NCBI GenBank assembly: GCA_036523395.1
Contig: DATDEH010000006.1
Span: 1-34,463 of the forward strand
Direction of reading: 5' to 3'
DNA from: Candidatus Limnocylindria bacterium
GTDB taxonomy: Bacteria > Chloroflexota > Limnocylindria > P2-11E
DNA: 34,463 nt
In this document: positions 13,367 through 21,637 of the stretch, in pieces
Position numbering within the stretch: the stretch's first letter is position 1
Layout of the letters: the number at the start of each line of letters is the position of its first letter
The notes under the pieces: model-generated
What the model was told of the DNA's origin: nothing
Seen by the model: only the letters and a program-made list of their open reading frames with translations
The model's database searches: none
Made by a program: the position numbers and the translations under genes

Positions 13367-15412
13367 ATGCGGGACGTGGTCGAGCGAGAACCGGAGCCGA
13401 CCACCGGGCGTGACCCGCGCGAGACGCTCGAGCCGATGCTCGACGATCTCGTGCGCGGTCTGGGTTACGACAAGGCGGTCGTCCTCGTCTACGACGAGCC
13501 GAGCGCATCCCTGCGTGGGCTGTTCGGCTGGAACGTCACGGACGATCAGGCGCGGCGGCTCACGATCGGCGTCGCGGGTTCGGACAATCCGCTCGTCGTC
13601 GCACTGCGCTCGGGCGCGCCACAGCGCGTCGACCCGGGCGACGGTGTGAAGCTCGACGAGAACACCGGCGCCACGCTCGCCGAGATGGGCATCGGCGGCT
13701 TCGTCGCTGCGCCTCTTCGCTCCACGACCGGCCGTAGCGACGGCCCGCGTGCGGTCGTCCTTCTCTCCCGCAAGGACGGAGTGCGCGAGGCGGACCTTGA
13801 GCGGCTCGTCCCGTTCGCACGGCAGGCGAGCGCCGCGCTCATGCGCGAGCAGGACGTCCAGGTGCTGCGTCAGGCGAGCGAATCGCACGCCGTCGAAAAG
13901 GAATGGCTCTGGTGGATGGTGAACTCGGTCGCGGACCCGGTGCTCGTGACCGACGCTCGGAACGACATCCTCCACCTGAACCGCCGCGCCGAGCACCTGT
14001 TCCGGTCGAGCGACGAGGACTCCGCGGGTAAGCGGCGAGCGGTCTGGATGAACAATTTCCTCTTCACCGCGGCGCTGTCGGCATGGAATCTCGACACGGC
14101 GAGCCGCGCGACGAACCGCGAGGTGACGCTCGTCGATCCCGTGGAGGGCACCGAGCTCATCTACGAGGTCATCACGATGCTGGCGACCAACCACCGCATC
14201 GGTGAGCGCGGCGTGGTCTCGGTGCTCAAGGACGTCACCGATATCCGCCACATGACCGAAGAGCTCGCGCGCAGCGCGGAACGGATCCAAACGGCTGACC
14301 TTCAGATCCGCGCCGAGCGCGACCGTCTCGACCTCGTCCTCCGGAGCGTGCCGAACCCGATCATCGTGGTCGACAAGGACAACGAGATCATCACGCTCAA
14401 CGAGGCGGCGCAGCGTCTCTTCGCACCGACGCAGTACAGCACCCGGCACGATCAGATCGCTCTCGCGAACGATGCGCGCTTCACCTCGTTCCTGTCGCAG
14501 CTCCGTCTCGAGCCCTCATCCACGAGGCGCGGAGAGGTCATGCTCACCGACCCCGAGACGGAAGAGCACCTGGAGATGGAGGTCACCGCCGCCGACGTGC
14601 GCGGGCCCCACGGTTCGGTGGTGGCGACCGTCTCGGCGATGCAGGACGTCGGCCGCCTCCGCGAGCTGGAGCGCCGTCGGCTGGAGCAAGTGCTGTTCGA
14701 CACCGAGAAGCTTGCCGCAACGGGCCGGCTTGCGGCCTCGATCGCGCATGAGATCAACAATCCGCTCGAGGCGGTGCAGAACTCGCTCTATCTCTTGTCC
14801 CGCGCCGTTCCCGAAGGAGCGCCGGAACGGTCGTTCCTCGACATCGCGACGCGTGAGACGCAGCGCATGTCGCGCATCCTTCGCCAGATGCTCGGCTTCT
14901 ACCGCCCGACGACATCGATGGGACCGACGGATGTCAACGCGCTGGTGCTCGAAGCGGAGACGCTCGTCGCAAAGCGTCTGCGCGAGAACGGCGTGCGGAT
15001 CGAGAAGGAGCTCCTCCCGACCCTGCCGCTGATCCGCGCGTCGGCCGACCAGCTGAAGCAGGTGCTCCTGAATCTGTTCCTCAACGCGACGGAGGCGATG
15101 CCAAAGGGCGGGCGGCTGATCGTCGCGACACAGACCGGAGGCGCCAGCGAGCTGGATGCGTATTCTGCCGACGTGGTCCGGATCGACGTGCGCGACACCG
15201 GCACGGGGATCAGCGAAGAAGCGGTCGCGCGGATATTCGAGCCGTTCTTCTCGACCAAGATGGAAAAGGGGACCGGCCTCGGCCTATGGGTGTCGCACGG
15301 CATCGTGCAGGCGCACGGCGGGACGTTGAAGGTGCGGAGTCGTACCGGCCACGGGACCACCTTCACGATCACACTTCCGATCGCGGGACCGCAGGACAAT
15401 GGCGGCCAGTAA
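13367..15412 (+). CDS. Soluble sensor histidine kinase, GAF-PAS-PAS-HisKA-HATPase
   Basis: A 681-residue cytoplasmic kinase without membrane segments. In order: GAF (about 20-160), PAS (about 180-295, SVADPVLVTDARNDILHLN), PAS (about 318-430, SVPNPIIVVDKDNEIITLN), HisKA with phospho-acceptor His461 (ASIAHEINNPLEAVQNSL) and HATPase (about 555-675: N-box NLFLNATEAM, G1 DTGTGI, FEPFFSTK, G2 GTGLGL). The HEINNPL form is typical of NtrB/AtoS-like kinases. The ATG at 13367 is chosen because the frame further upstream lies across gvpA and gvpJ. It starts 14 bp after gvpA, so it belongs to the gas vesicle transcript, and overlaps the next gene by 14 bp. The GAF/PAS ligand is unknown. Confidence 0.92.
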   Translation: MRDVVEREPEPTTGRDPRETLEPMLDDLVRGLGYDKAVVLVYDEPSASLRGLFGWNVTDDQARRLTIGVAGSDNPLVVALRSGAPQRVDPGDGVKLDENTGATLAEMGIGGFVAAPLRSTTGRSDGPRAVVLLSRKDGVREADLERLVPFARQASAALMREQDVQVLRQASESHAVEKEWLWWMVNSVADPVLVTDARNDILHLNRRAEHLFRSSDEDSAGKRRAVWMNNFLFTAALSAWNLDTASRATNREVTLVDPVEGTELIYEVITMLATNHRIGERGVVSVLKDVTDIRHMTEELARSAERIQTADLQIRAERDRLDLVLRSVPNPIIVVDKDNEIITLNEAAQRLFAPTQYSTRHDQIALANDARFTSFLSQLRLEPSSTRRGEVMLTDPETEEHLEMEVTAADVRGPHGSVVATVSAMQDVGRLRELERRRLEQVLFDTEKLAATGRLAASIAHEINNPLEAVQNSLYLLSRAVPEGAPERSFLDIATRETQRMSRILRQMLGFYRPTTSMGPTDVNALVLEAETLVAKRLRENGVRIEKELLPTLPLIRASADQLKQVLLNLFLNATEAMPKGGRLIVATQTGGASELDAYSADVVRIDVRDTGTGISEEAVARIFEPFFSTKMEKGTGLGLWVSHGIVQAHGGTLKVRSRTGHGTTFTITLPIAGPQDNGGQ

Positions 15413-16547
15413 GATCCTCGTCGTCGACGACGAGCAAAGCGTCGCGACGACGATCAAAGCCATCCTGCAGCTCGACGGCAACGAGGTCACCGCCGTCACG
15501 AGCGGCAAGGAGGCGTTGGCGTTGCTGAAAGAGCACGAGTTCGACGTTGTGCTCACCGACCTTCGGCTGGACGATCTCGACGGCATCGAGATCCTCCGCG
15601 AGACGCAGAAGCTCTGGCCCGACACCGTGTCGATCATGCTCACCGGCTACGCATCGCTCGAGTCGGCGGTCACCGCGCTGCGCAGCGGCGCGTACGACTA
15701 TCTCATCAAGCCGTCGGACGTGGACGAGCTTCGCGCGACGGTCGGGCGCGCGCTCGAGCGGCGCAGGCTGCGCCAGCGCCTTGTCGAGCTGGAGCAGCTC
15801 GACAAGCTCAAGACGCAGTTCCTCTCGATGGCCTCGCACGAGCTGCGCACGCCACTGACCGCGGTGAGCGGCTTCATGCAGATCGCGCGGCGCCGCATGG
15901 GACGCCTCGGCGCGGCGACCGACGTGCCGGCATCATGGCGCGAGGAGGCGCAGAAGGCGGACGCGACGCTCGACATGGCGAACCGCCAGGCGAAGAAGCT
16001 GGCGCGCCTCATCGACGAGCTCCTCGACGTGTCCCGCCTGCAGCAGGGGCGAGTCGAGATGCGGCTCGCGGAGATCGAGCTCGGGGACGTCGTTCGTGAG
16101 GTCGGGGAGCGGATGAACCTCCTCAGCAAGGGCCACGAGATCGAGACGACGGTCCAGGGGACGGCGCCCATCGTTGCGGACCGCGACCGCATCGAGCAGG
16201 TCTTCGAGAACCTCGTCGGCAACGCGATCAAGTACTCGCCGGAGAACGGCCGCATCGAGATGTCATTGCACGTGAACGGCGCGAACGCGATCGTGTCGGT
16301 GCGCGACCAGGGCATCGGCATCGCGCCGGCCGAGGTCGAGAAGATCTTCGGTCTCTTCTACCGTTCGCCAGATCCCCGCGCCGATCACGTCGGCGGTCTC
16401 GGGCTCGGGCTCTACATCAGCCGCGAGATCGTGTCGCGGCATCACGGAAAGCTCTGGGCCGAGCGCAACCCTGACGCGGGCACGACGTTCCACGTGACGC
16501 TGCCGCTGGCGCACGTCAGATCCCGCGAGGAGGCTCGGACAGCCTGA
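15399..16547 (+). CDS. Hybrid response regulator-histidine kinase (REC-HisKA-HATPase)
   Basis: A 382-residue soluble protein. The N-terminal receiver domain has the acidic pair Asp10/Asp11, phospho-acceptor Asp54 (VLTDLRL), Thr82 and Lys104 (LIKPS). It is joined by a short coiled linker to HisKA with His147 (MASHELRTPL), then HATPase (NLVGNAIKYS, DQGIGIA, GLGLGLY). The likely scheme is that the upstream kinase phosphorylates Asp54, which switches this protein's own kinase on or off. No DNA-binding output domain or further receiver is encoded nearby, so the final target is unknown. The start ATG overlaps the previous kinase gene by 14 bp. Its stop overlaps the next gene's likely CTG start (CTGA). 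Confidence 0.93.
   Translation: MAASKILVVDDEQSVATTIKAILQLDGNEVTAVTSGKEALALLKEHEFDVVLTDLRLDDLDGIEILRETQKLWPDTVSIMLTGYASLESAVTALRSGAYDYLIKPSDVDELRATVGRALERRRLRQRLVELEQLDKLKTQFLSMASHELRTPLTAVSGFMQIARRRMGRLGAATDVPASWREEAQKADATLDMANRQAKKLARLIDELLDVSRLQQGRVEMRLAEIELGDVVREVGERMNLLSKGHEIETTVQGTAPIVADRDRIEQVFENLVGNAIKYSPENGRIEMSLHVNGANAIVSVRDQGIGIAPAEVEKIFGLFYRSPDPRADHVGGLGLGLYISREIVSRHHGKLWAERNPDAGTTFHVTLPLAHVRSREEARTA
16527..16533 (+). promoter_or_regulatory. Shine-Dalgarno before a second CTG start
   Basis: GAGGAGG ends 10 nt before the CTG at 16544. No ATG, GTG or TTG occurs in the YdeI frame between here and 16646, yet the family's conserved N-terminal helix is encoded in that interval. Confidence 0.6.
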
Positions 16548-17119
16548 CCCGCCCGACCTCCGCTGCCGACCTTCCACGTTTCCACGCGAAGACGCTCGCC
16601 GAGTGGCGTCGGTGGCTGCGCGACCACCACGACAAGGAGCCGGGCGTGTGGCTCGTCTCGTACAAGGCCGCCACCGGCAAAGCTCGACTCACGTACGAGG
16701 AGTCCATCCCGGACGCCTTGTGCTACGGCTGGATCGACAGCGTGAACAAGCCGCTCGACGACGAGCGCATGGGTCTGCTCTTCACGCCTCGGAGGCCGGG
16801 CAGCGGATGGTCGCGCTCGAACAAGGTCCGCATCGCGCGCCTCATGAAGGAGGGGCGGATGCAGCCGGCGGGGCTGGCCAAGATCGCGGCCGCGAAGAGA
16901 GACGGCTCGTGGACCCTTCTCGACAGCGTCGAGGCGATGCAGGTCCCGAAGGATCTGCGACGCGCACTTGGTACGGCGGGTATGCGGAAGTTCGACGCGC
17001 TCACGCCGGGACGCAGGAAGGAGCATCTGCGGATGCTCGTGACGGCGAAGAAGCCTGAAACACGTGCGAAGCGCATCGCGGACGTCGTGCGCGTCGTGAC
17101 CCATGCAGTGGCTCCGTAG
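16544..17119 (+). CDS. YdeI/OmpD-associated family protein, likely CTG start
   Basis: About 191 residues. The family signature is clear: AKTLAEWRRWL near the N-terminus, then PGVWLVSYKAATGKA, LTYEESIPDALCYGWIDS, FTPRRPGSGWSRSNKVRI and LMKEGRMQPAGLAKI. The conventional GTG at 16646 would remove the first 34 residues, including the conserved tryptophan helix. The only start that keeps them is CTG at 16544, behind GAGGAGG and overlapping the kinase stop. Bacterial YdeI-family proteins are linked to stress and bacteriocin or peptide resistance, but the molecular role is not established. It seems to be the last gene of the gas vesicle-kinase transcript. Confidence 0.82.
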   Translation: MTRPTSAADLPRFHAKTLAEWRRWLRDHHDKEPGVWLVSYKAATGKARLTYEESIPDALCYGWIDSVNKPLDDERMGLLFTPRRPGSGWSRSNKVRIARLMKEGRMQPAGLAKIAAAKRDGSWTLLDSVEAMQVPKDLRRALGTAGMRKFDALTPGRRKEHLRMLVTAKKPETRAKRIADVVRVVTHAVAP

Positions 17120-17193
17120 TTCGTTCGAAGCCGTAATAGATCGCGACCCCAACGCTGACGCGCGGGCGCCGCCCCCAGGTCCACGATGACGAC

Positions 17194-17688
17194 GTGCTGA
17201 GAATGGCACTCGCGCTCTGCCTTGTCCTGGTGCTCCTCCTCGCCCATCCCGTGCCGGCGGCCGCCTGCGGCGCGGGACCCTTCGACCCGCGCGAGCACAC
17301 GGAGCTGCTCGTGCTGGGGCGTGCGCGTTCGATCGAGCTCGACGCCCGCACGAACACCGACTTCGTCGAAGCCACTGTGACGCTGGAGATCCTCCGTATC
17401 TTTCGCGGCTCGACGGCGTCGCCGCTCCGCTTCGTCGACAGCAGCAGCGTGTTCTTGTATCGGGACCCGTACACCGGAAAAGACAAGATCGAGTTCGCGG
17501 GCGGCAGCGGCGCGTGCGGAACGATCGACGACGACCCGATCGACAGGTACGTGCTCATCGCCCTGGCCAGAGGCGAGGACGCACGATGGCATGCCAATCG
17601 CCTGTACGGAGCGATCTACCCGATCAACCGGACTACGCGAAGTACCGCTGGTTGCTGGAGCGCCACGGCGTGCCGGTTCCGTTCTTGA
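17194..17688 (+). CDS. Secreted hypothetical protein with an apparent C-terminal frameshift
   Basis: The intact frame codes 164 residues. It has a signal peptide (hydrophobic stretch about 4-22, cut after PAAA), then a mature region starting CGAGPFDP with beta strands (ELLVLGRARSIEL, VEATVTLEILRIFRGS) and a GSGACGTIDDD segment. From about 17625 this frame becomes atypical (TTRSTAGCWS). The frame one base over continues with normal codon use as DYAKYRWLLERHGVPVPFLI and ends in TGA at 17739-17741, after LVPDAGVFGTALAP. A single-base loss near 17622-17630 would explain this, so the ancestral gene is 17194-17741. An ATG at 17203 is an alternative start. I recognise no family. The paired Cys residues suggest a disulfide outside the cell. 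Confidence 0.65.
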   Translation: MLRMALALCLVLVLLLAHPVPAAACGAGPFDPREHTELLVLGRARSIELDARTNTDFVEATVTLEILRIFRGSTASPLRFVDSSSVFLYRDPYTGKDKIEFAGGSGACGTIDDDPIDRYVLIALARGEDARWHANRLYGAIYPINRTTRSTAGCWSATACRFRS

Positions 17689-17748
17689 TCACCGGACTCG
17701 TTCCAGACGCCGGCGTCTTCGGGACCGCGCTCGCACCCTGAGAGCGGT

Positions 17749-18006
17749 TCAGATCCCGCGGAGCAGCTCGGACAGGGTGACGTCGAGCCGTCGCGCGAAA
17801 TGCGCGAGCGCAGCGAGCGACGGCGCGACGCGGCCGGTCTCCATCTTCCACACGTACTGCCGCTCGAAATAGACCCGGCCGCGCTTGTCGGCGCCAAGCT
17901 GCGCCATCGTGAGTCCACGTTTGCGACGCAGCGCGCGCAGGCGCTTACCGGTGCGTTTCAGCAGCAGCGGCTCGCCGGGCACGTCCGGGTTCACCCGGGC
18001 GGGCAT
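17749..18006 (-). CDS. XRE-family helix-turn-helix regulator
   Basis: An 85-residue Cro/C1-type DNA-binding protein. The helix-turn-helix region spans about 19-80, with RLRALRRKRGLTMAQLGA, YVWKMETGRVAPSLAALAHF and ARRLDVTLSELL. A somewhat longer than usual turn (DKRGRVYFERQ) separates the recognition segment. The N-terminus is a short Pro-rich arm. The ATG at 18006 overlaps the stop of the alpha/beta hydrolase gene (ATGA), so the two are translated from one mRNA, and it may regulate that mRNA. There is no sign of a paired toxin gene. Confidence 0.85.
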   Translation of the reverse strand: MPARVNPDVPGEPLLLKRTGKRLRALRRKRGLTMAQLGADKRGRVYFERQYVWKMETGRVAPSLAALAHFARRLDVTLSELLRGI

Positions 18007-18653
18007 CAGACCCCCCGCGCCACGAAGTCGATGATCGCCCCCGTCGCTTCGGTTCCGTAGGGCGCCGCGAACATCCCGCGTGAGTGCTCACTCCCGCCGA
18101 ACAGCACGAGCGTCTTCGGCTTGGACACGACGTCGAAACAATGGACGACGTGAGGCGCCGCGCCGAGCGAGTCGCCATCGGCGCAGACGAAGAGCTTCCG
18201 ACCGGTCACGCGCCGTGACAGCTCGTCCGGCACTGCCGTGACGGGCGCTGAGATGGAGACGATGGACTCAACGTCGGCCTCGAAGCTCGAAGCGAGGATC
18301 GCGTGGCCACCCATCGACGCGCCGACGAGCGCGATCTCCCGGGCGCCCCGCTCGCGGAGCAGCGCCTTCGCCGCGCGCAGATCGGCGATCGGCGACCACG
18401 GCGCGGGAGGAGCGAAGTCGTTGGTCTTGCCGCTCGAGCCGTCATAGCCGCGCAGATTCAGGGCAAGCGCCGGGACACCGCGCGCGACCAGGAGCTGCGC
18501 GACGTCGCGCCATCCGCTGGCATCCCAGTTCAGACCATGGACCAGGACCGCCGCGCGCCGTGACGGAAGGGCGCCATACAGATCAGCGAGGAGCGTCTCC
18601 CCCTCGCTGGCGATGCGCACGGTCTCAGGCATGACGCGCGCGGCACCGCTCAC
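18006..18653 (-). CDS. Alpha/beta hydrolase (dienelactone hydrolase/esterase-like)
   Basis: A 215-residue single-domain serine hydrolase. The oxyanion-side motif VLVHGLNWDASGW (about 37-48), nucleophile elbow GASMGG (Ser113), acid Asp159 (VCADGD) and His190 (GSEHSRG) complete a catalytic triad. No lid insertion is apparent, and length fits small cytosolic esterases or lipoprotein-free hydrolases. The substrate cannot be inferred. Start is either 18653 or the second ATG at 18632 (METV-like PETVRI start); neither has a clear ribosome site. It forms an operon with the XRE gene and is divergent from the transketolase-like gene. Confidence 0.85.
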   Translation of the reverse strand: MSGAARVMPETVRIASEGETLLADLYGALPSRRAAVLVHGLNWDASGWRDVAQLLVARGVPALALNLRGYDGSSGKTNDFAPPAPWSPIADLRAAKALLRERGAREIALVGASMGGHAILASSFEADVESIVSISAPVTAVPDELSRRVTGRKLFVCADGDSLGAAPHVVHCFDVVSKPKTLVLFGGSEHSRGMFAAPYGTEATGAIIDFVARGV

Positions 18654-18680
18654 GTCGCAAATGGTGCTACAAAAAGCCCT

Positions 18681-21047
18681 GTGGCTCGCACCATCACTTC
18701 CGAGGTCGAGCGCCTCTTCACGGAGTCAGCATCGGCCTTCCCGCTGTGGGAGGTCACGAAGGACGTCGTCGACGAGTTCATCGACCTGTCGCTGAATTAC
18801 CGGCAGAGCGGCCATCCCGGCGGCTCGCGCTCCAAGGTCCACCTGCTCCTCGCCCTCGTGCTGTCCGGCGCCATGCGCCACGACGTGCTGCGGCCGTGGC
18901 GACGATTCGGCGATCGCTTCATCCTGTCGGCCGGCCACACGGTGCCTCTCATCTACGCGACGCTCGCGACGCTCAACGAGGCGATGCGCGTGCGGCACGC
19001 GCGCACTCACGACGAGCGCTTCGCGTTCCCGTTCGACGGAAAGTTCGCGTTGACCTGGGAGGATCTGCTGGGACTGCGCCGCCACGGCGGACTTCCCGGT
19101 CACGCCGAGATGGCGGGCAAGACGCTGTTCCTCAAGTGGAACACGGGACCGTCGGGACACGGCATGCCGCCGACGGTGGGCGAGGCGGTCGCGCTCAAGA
19201 TCGCTGGGGCCGAAGAGGTCAAAGTGTTCGCCGTTGAAGGGGAGGGCGGGCTCACACCGGGCGCGAGCCACGAGACGCGCAACTCGGCGTGGGGTCTCGG
19301 GCTTTCGAACCTGGTGTTCCTCCTCGACTGGAACGACTTCGGCATCGACGTGAACGCCGTGTCGAGCGTGGTCCACGGCACGCCGCGCGATTGGTTCGAG
19401 CCATACGGGTGGCGCGTCGTGGGGACCGAGAAGGGCAGCGACTGGGACGACGTGACGAAGGTGGTGCTCGACGCTGCCCGCGGCGACAACCCCGAACGCG
19501 TTCCGAGCATCGGATGGTTCCGCACCCGCAAGGGTCGCGGCTATCTCAAGTACGACTACGCGTCGCACGGGACCGCGCATGCGATGAACCACGAGCTCTT
19601 CTGGCAGCTCCGGAAGGAGTTCCAGAAGAAGTACGGCGTCGAGTACGAGGGAGTGGACGGGCCCGCGCCGAAGGATGCGCAGGCGATACAGGCGCAGGCG
19701 CGCCGGAATCTCGGGGTCGCCGCGTCGGTCCTGAGCTCTCGCCGCGACGTGAGCGATTACCTCTCTGATCGCCTGACCGAGATCGCGGGCAGCGTGCCGG
19801 ACGAGATACCGACGTTCTTCCTCGGCGGCAAGGCCAAGGACGTCTTCAAAGACGAGCGCATCCTCGACTACGAGCGCTACCCCGAAGCGATGTGGGCAAA
19901 GCCGGGCGAGAAGAAGCCGAACCGCGCCGCCCTCGCGACCTGGGGATCCTGGGTGAACAGCTATGCGCGGACGGAGTACGGGCGGCCGCTGTTCATCGCG
20001 ATGTCAGCGGACCTCGCGGAGTCGACCAACATCGCCGGCTTCATGAAGGGATTCGGCGACGCCCCGGGGTGGGGCTGGTACCAGCGCGACACGAACATCC
20101 ACGGCGCTCTCCTACCGCAGCAGATCACCGAGTTCACGAACTCAGGTGTCGCCTGCGGGATCGCGTCGGTGAACCTCGCCGGAAATCCGTTCGAGGAGTT
20201 CAACGGGTTCTGGGGCGCGTGCTCGACGTACGGGGCGTTCTCCTATCTGAAGTACGGCGAGATGCGTCTATTCAGCCAGCTCGCGCAGGACTGCGAGCTC
20301 CGCGTCGGCAAGGTGCTGTGGATCGCCGGGCACTCCGGACCGGAGACCGCCGAGGACTCGCGCACCCACTTCGGCATCTTCGAGACCGGTGTGACGCAGC
20401 TGTTTCCGGACGGCGCCGTCATCGATCTGCACCCGTGGGAGTACAACGAGGTCCCGGTCGTGCTAGGGGCGGCGCTCCGCCAGAAGGCCCCTATCGTCGC
20501 GCTGCATCTCACGCGACCGAATGTCGACATCCCGGACCGCAGGGCGCTCGGCATGGACTCGCACTTCGCCGCCGCGCGCGGCGCGTATTTCATCCGCCGC
20601 CATCGAGCCGATAAGCCGCGGATGGGCACCGTCTTCGTGCAGGGCACCTCGACGACGGCGAACCTCGTGAAGATCCTGCCGCAGCTCGACGAGCGCGAGC
20701 TCAACGTGAAGATCGTCGCCGCGATCAGCCCGCAGCTCTTTGCGCTCCAGGATCCGCGCTACCGCGACGAGATCGCGTCGGCCGCGGACCGTGTCGATGC
20801 GATGGTCATCAGCAACCGCTCGCGGCGCGTCATGCGCGACTGGATCGAGCATCCCGTCGTCGCCGAGTACTCGCTGACCTCCGACTGGGACGACCGCTGG
20901 CGCACCGGTGGGACGGTCGACGAGGTCATCGCCGAAGCGCATCTCTCGCCGCGGCATCTGCTCGCGGGCATCGAGCGCTTCGTGGCCGATCGCAAGCGCC
21001 GCCTGGCGCGGATCCGCGACGCGGTCGACGCGGCCCTCGCCGACTAG
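18681..21047 (+). CDS. Transketolase-like thiamine diphosphate enzyme (788 residues)
   Basis: A large TPP-dependent enzyme of the transketolase family. The N-terminal part has SGHPGGSRSKVH (43-54), SAGHTVPLIYA (83-93) and the cofactor segment EGEGGLTPGASHE (186-198), ending in the WND of LLDWNDFGID, which replaces the usual GDG...NN motif. The middle (about 430-560) is the pyrimidine-binding domain, with SADLAESTN and PFEEFNGFWG, and the rest is the C-terminal domain. It is about 100 residues longer than ordinary transketolases, and GEG/WND differ from GDG/NN, so it probably belongs to a less studied subgroup. It may transfer two-carbon ketol units between sugar phosphates or act on another acceptor. 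The GTG at 18681 has a TACAAA hexamer 7 nt upstream and no ribosome site. Confidence 0.85.
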   Translation: MARTITSEVERLFTESASAFPLWEVTKDVVDEFIDLSLNYRQSGHPGGSRSKVHLLLALVLSGAMRHDVLRPWRRFGDRFILSAGHTVPLIYATLATLNEAMRVRHARTHDERFAFPFDGKFALTWEDLLGLRRHGGLPGHAEMAGKTLFLKWNTGPSGHGMPPTVGEAVALKIAGAEEVKVFAVEGEGGLTPGASHETRNSAWGLGLSNLVFLLDWNDFGIDVNAVSSVVHGTPRDWFEPYGWRVVGTEKGSDWDDVTKVVLDAARGDNPERVPSIGWFRTRKGRGYLKYDYASHGTAHAMNHELFWQLRKEFQKKYGVEYEGVDGPAPKDAQAIQAQARRNLGVAASVLSSRRDVSDYLSDRLTEIAGSVPDEIPTFFLGGKAKDVFKDERILDYERYPEAMWAKPGEKKPNRAALATWGSWVNSYARTEYGRPLFIAMSADLAESTNIAGFMKGFGDAPGWGWYQRDTNIHGALLPQQITEFTNSGVACGIASVNLAGNPFEEFNGFWGACSTYGAFSYLKYGEMRLFSQLAQDCELRVGKVLWIAGHSGPETAEDSRTHFGIFETGVTQLFPDGAVIDLHPWEYNEVPVVLGAALRQKAPIVALHLTRPNVDIPDRRALGMDSHFAAARGAYFIRRHRADKPRMGTVFVQGTSTTANLVKILPQLDERELNVKIVAAISPQLFALQDPRYRDEIASAADRVDAMVISNRSRRVMRDWIEHPVVAEYSLTSDWDDRWRTGGTVDEVIAEAHLSPRHLLAGIERFVADRKRRLARIRDAVDAALAD

Positions 21048-21055
21048 CCCGTCAC

Positions 21056-21637
21056 ATGCCGCGCAAGAAGAAGCAGCGGATCGCGTCGCGGGCGAAGGTC
21101 GCGAGCAACTACCCGTGGCATAGGCGCGTGCCGTGGCTCGCGATCGGCGCCGGTGCGGTCGTTCTGGTGATCGGCGTGCTCATCGCTCGCTCGTTCGGCG
21201 TCGGCGAGAGCGCCGGTCGCTACACAGGTCCGGGCGGCGGGGTCGGCAACCACATCACCGAAGGTCAGGCCATCGCGTATCCGTCTTACCCGCCGACGTA
21301 CGGGCCGCACTGGCCGGCCCCGACGACCTGGGGTCTTCACACCGAGGTCGTTCCGGACGAGCGCGCCGTGCACAGCCTCGAGCACGGCGGTGTCGTCGCG
21401 TCGTACAACAACATCACGGCGGATGCGCTCGCGGCGCTGCAGGCACTGCTCACGACGTACCCGAAGGACAAGTACGGCGAGGTCAAGCTCTTGATCCGGC
21501 CGTACGACAAGATCCCGCCGGGCACGATCGCGCTCACGGCGTGGAACTGGATCGATGAGCTGACGACCTATGACGACGCGCGCGTGCGCCGTTTTCTCGC
21601 CGCGCACATCGACCAATGCTGCGAGGATGTTCCCTGA
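21056..21637 (+). CDS. DUF3105 membrane-anchored protein
   Basis: A 193-residue protein with a basic N-terminus (PRKKKQR), one transmembrane helix (about 27-45, LAIGAGAVVLVIGVLIA) and an extracytoplasmic DUF3105 domain. The domain's conserved elements are visible: YPSYPPTYGPHWPAP, VPDERAVHSLEHGGVVASYN and a C-terminal WNWIDEL. It lies 8 bp after the transketolase-like gene and overlaps the methyltransferase gene. The family has no established function. Conserved His, Glu and Trp residues suggest a ligand-binding or metal-binding role, which is inference. Confidence 0.88.
   Translation: MPRKKKQRIASRAKVASNYPWHRRVPWLAIGAGAVVLVIGVLIARSFGVGESAGRYTGPGGGVGNHITEGQAIAYPSYPPTYGPHWPAPTTWGLHTEVVPDERAVHSLEHGGVVASYNNITADALAALQALLTTYPKDKYGEVKLLIRPYDKIPPGTIALTAWNWIDELTTYDDARVRRFLAAHIDQCCEDVP

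Noticed and set aside
12375-13508. Minus-strand 377-codon frame opposite gvpK-gvpJ-gvpA
   Set aside because: It lies antisense to three strongly recognised gas vesicle genes and has no protein-like features.
13367-16547. Kinase pair considered as a separate NtrBC-like system unrelated to gas vesicles
   Set aside because: There is no NtrC-type output gene, and the 14-bp gap after gvpA with no terminator argues for one transcript; independence is still possible.
17749-18653. XRE gene with hydrolase as a toxin-antitoxin pair
   Set aside because: The partner is a complete serine hydrolase with a full triad, not a known toxin fold.
18668-18673. TACAAA as a -10 box for the transketolase-like gene
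   Set aside because: Spacing fits, but the hexamer lacks the final T of TANNNT and no -35 is visible; too weak to list as a feature.
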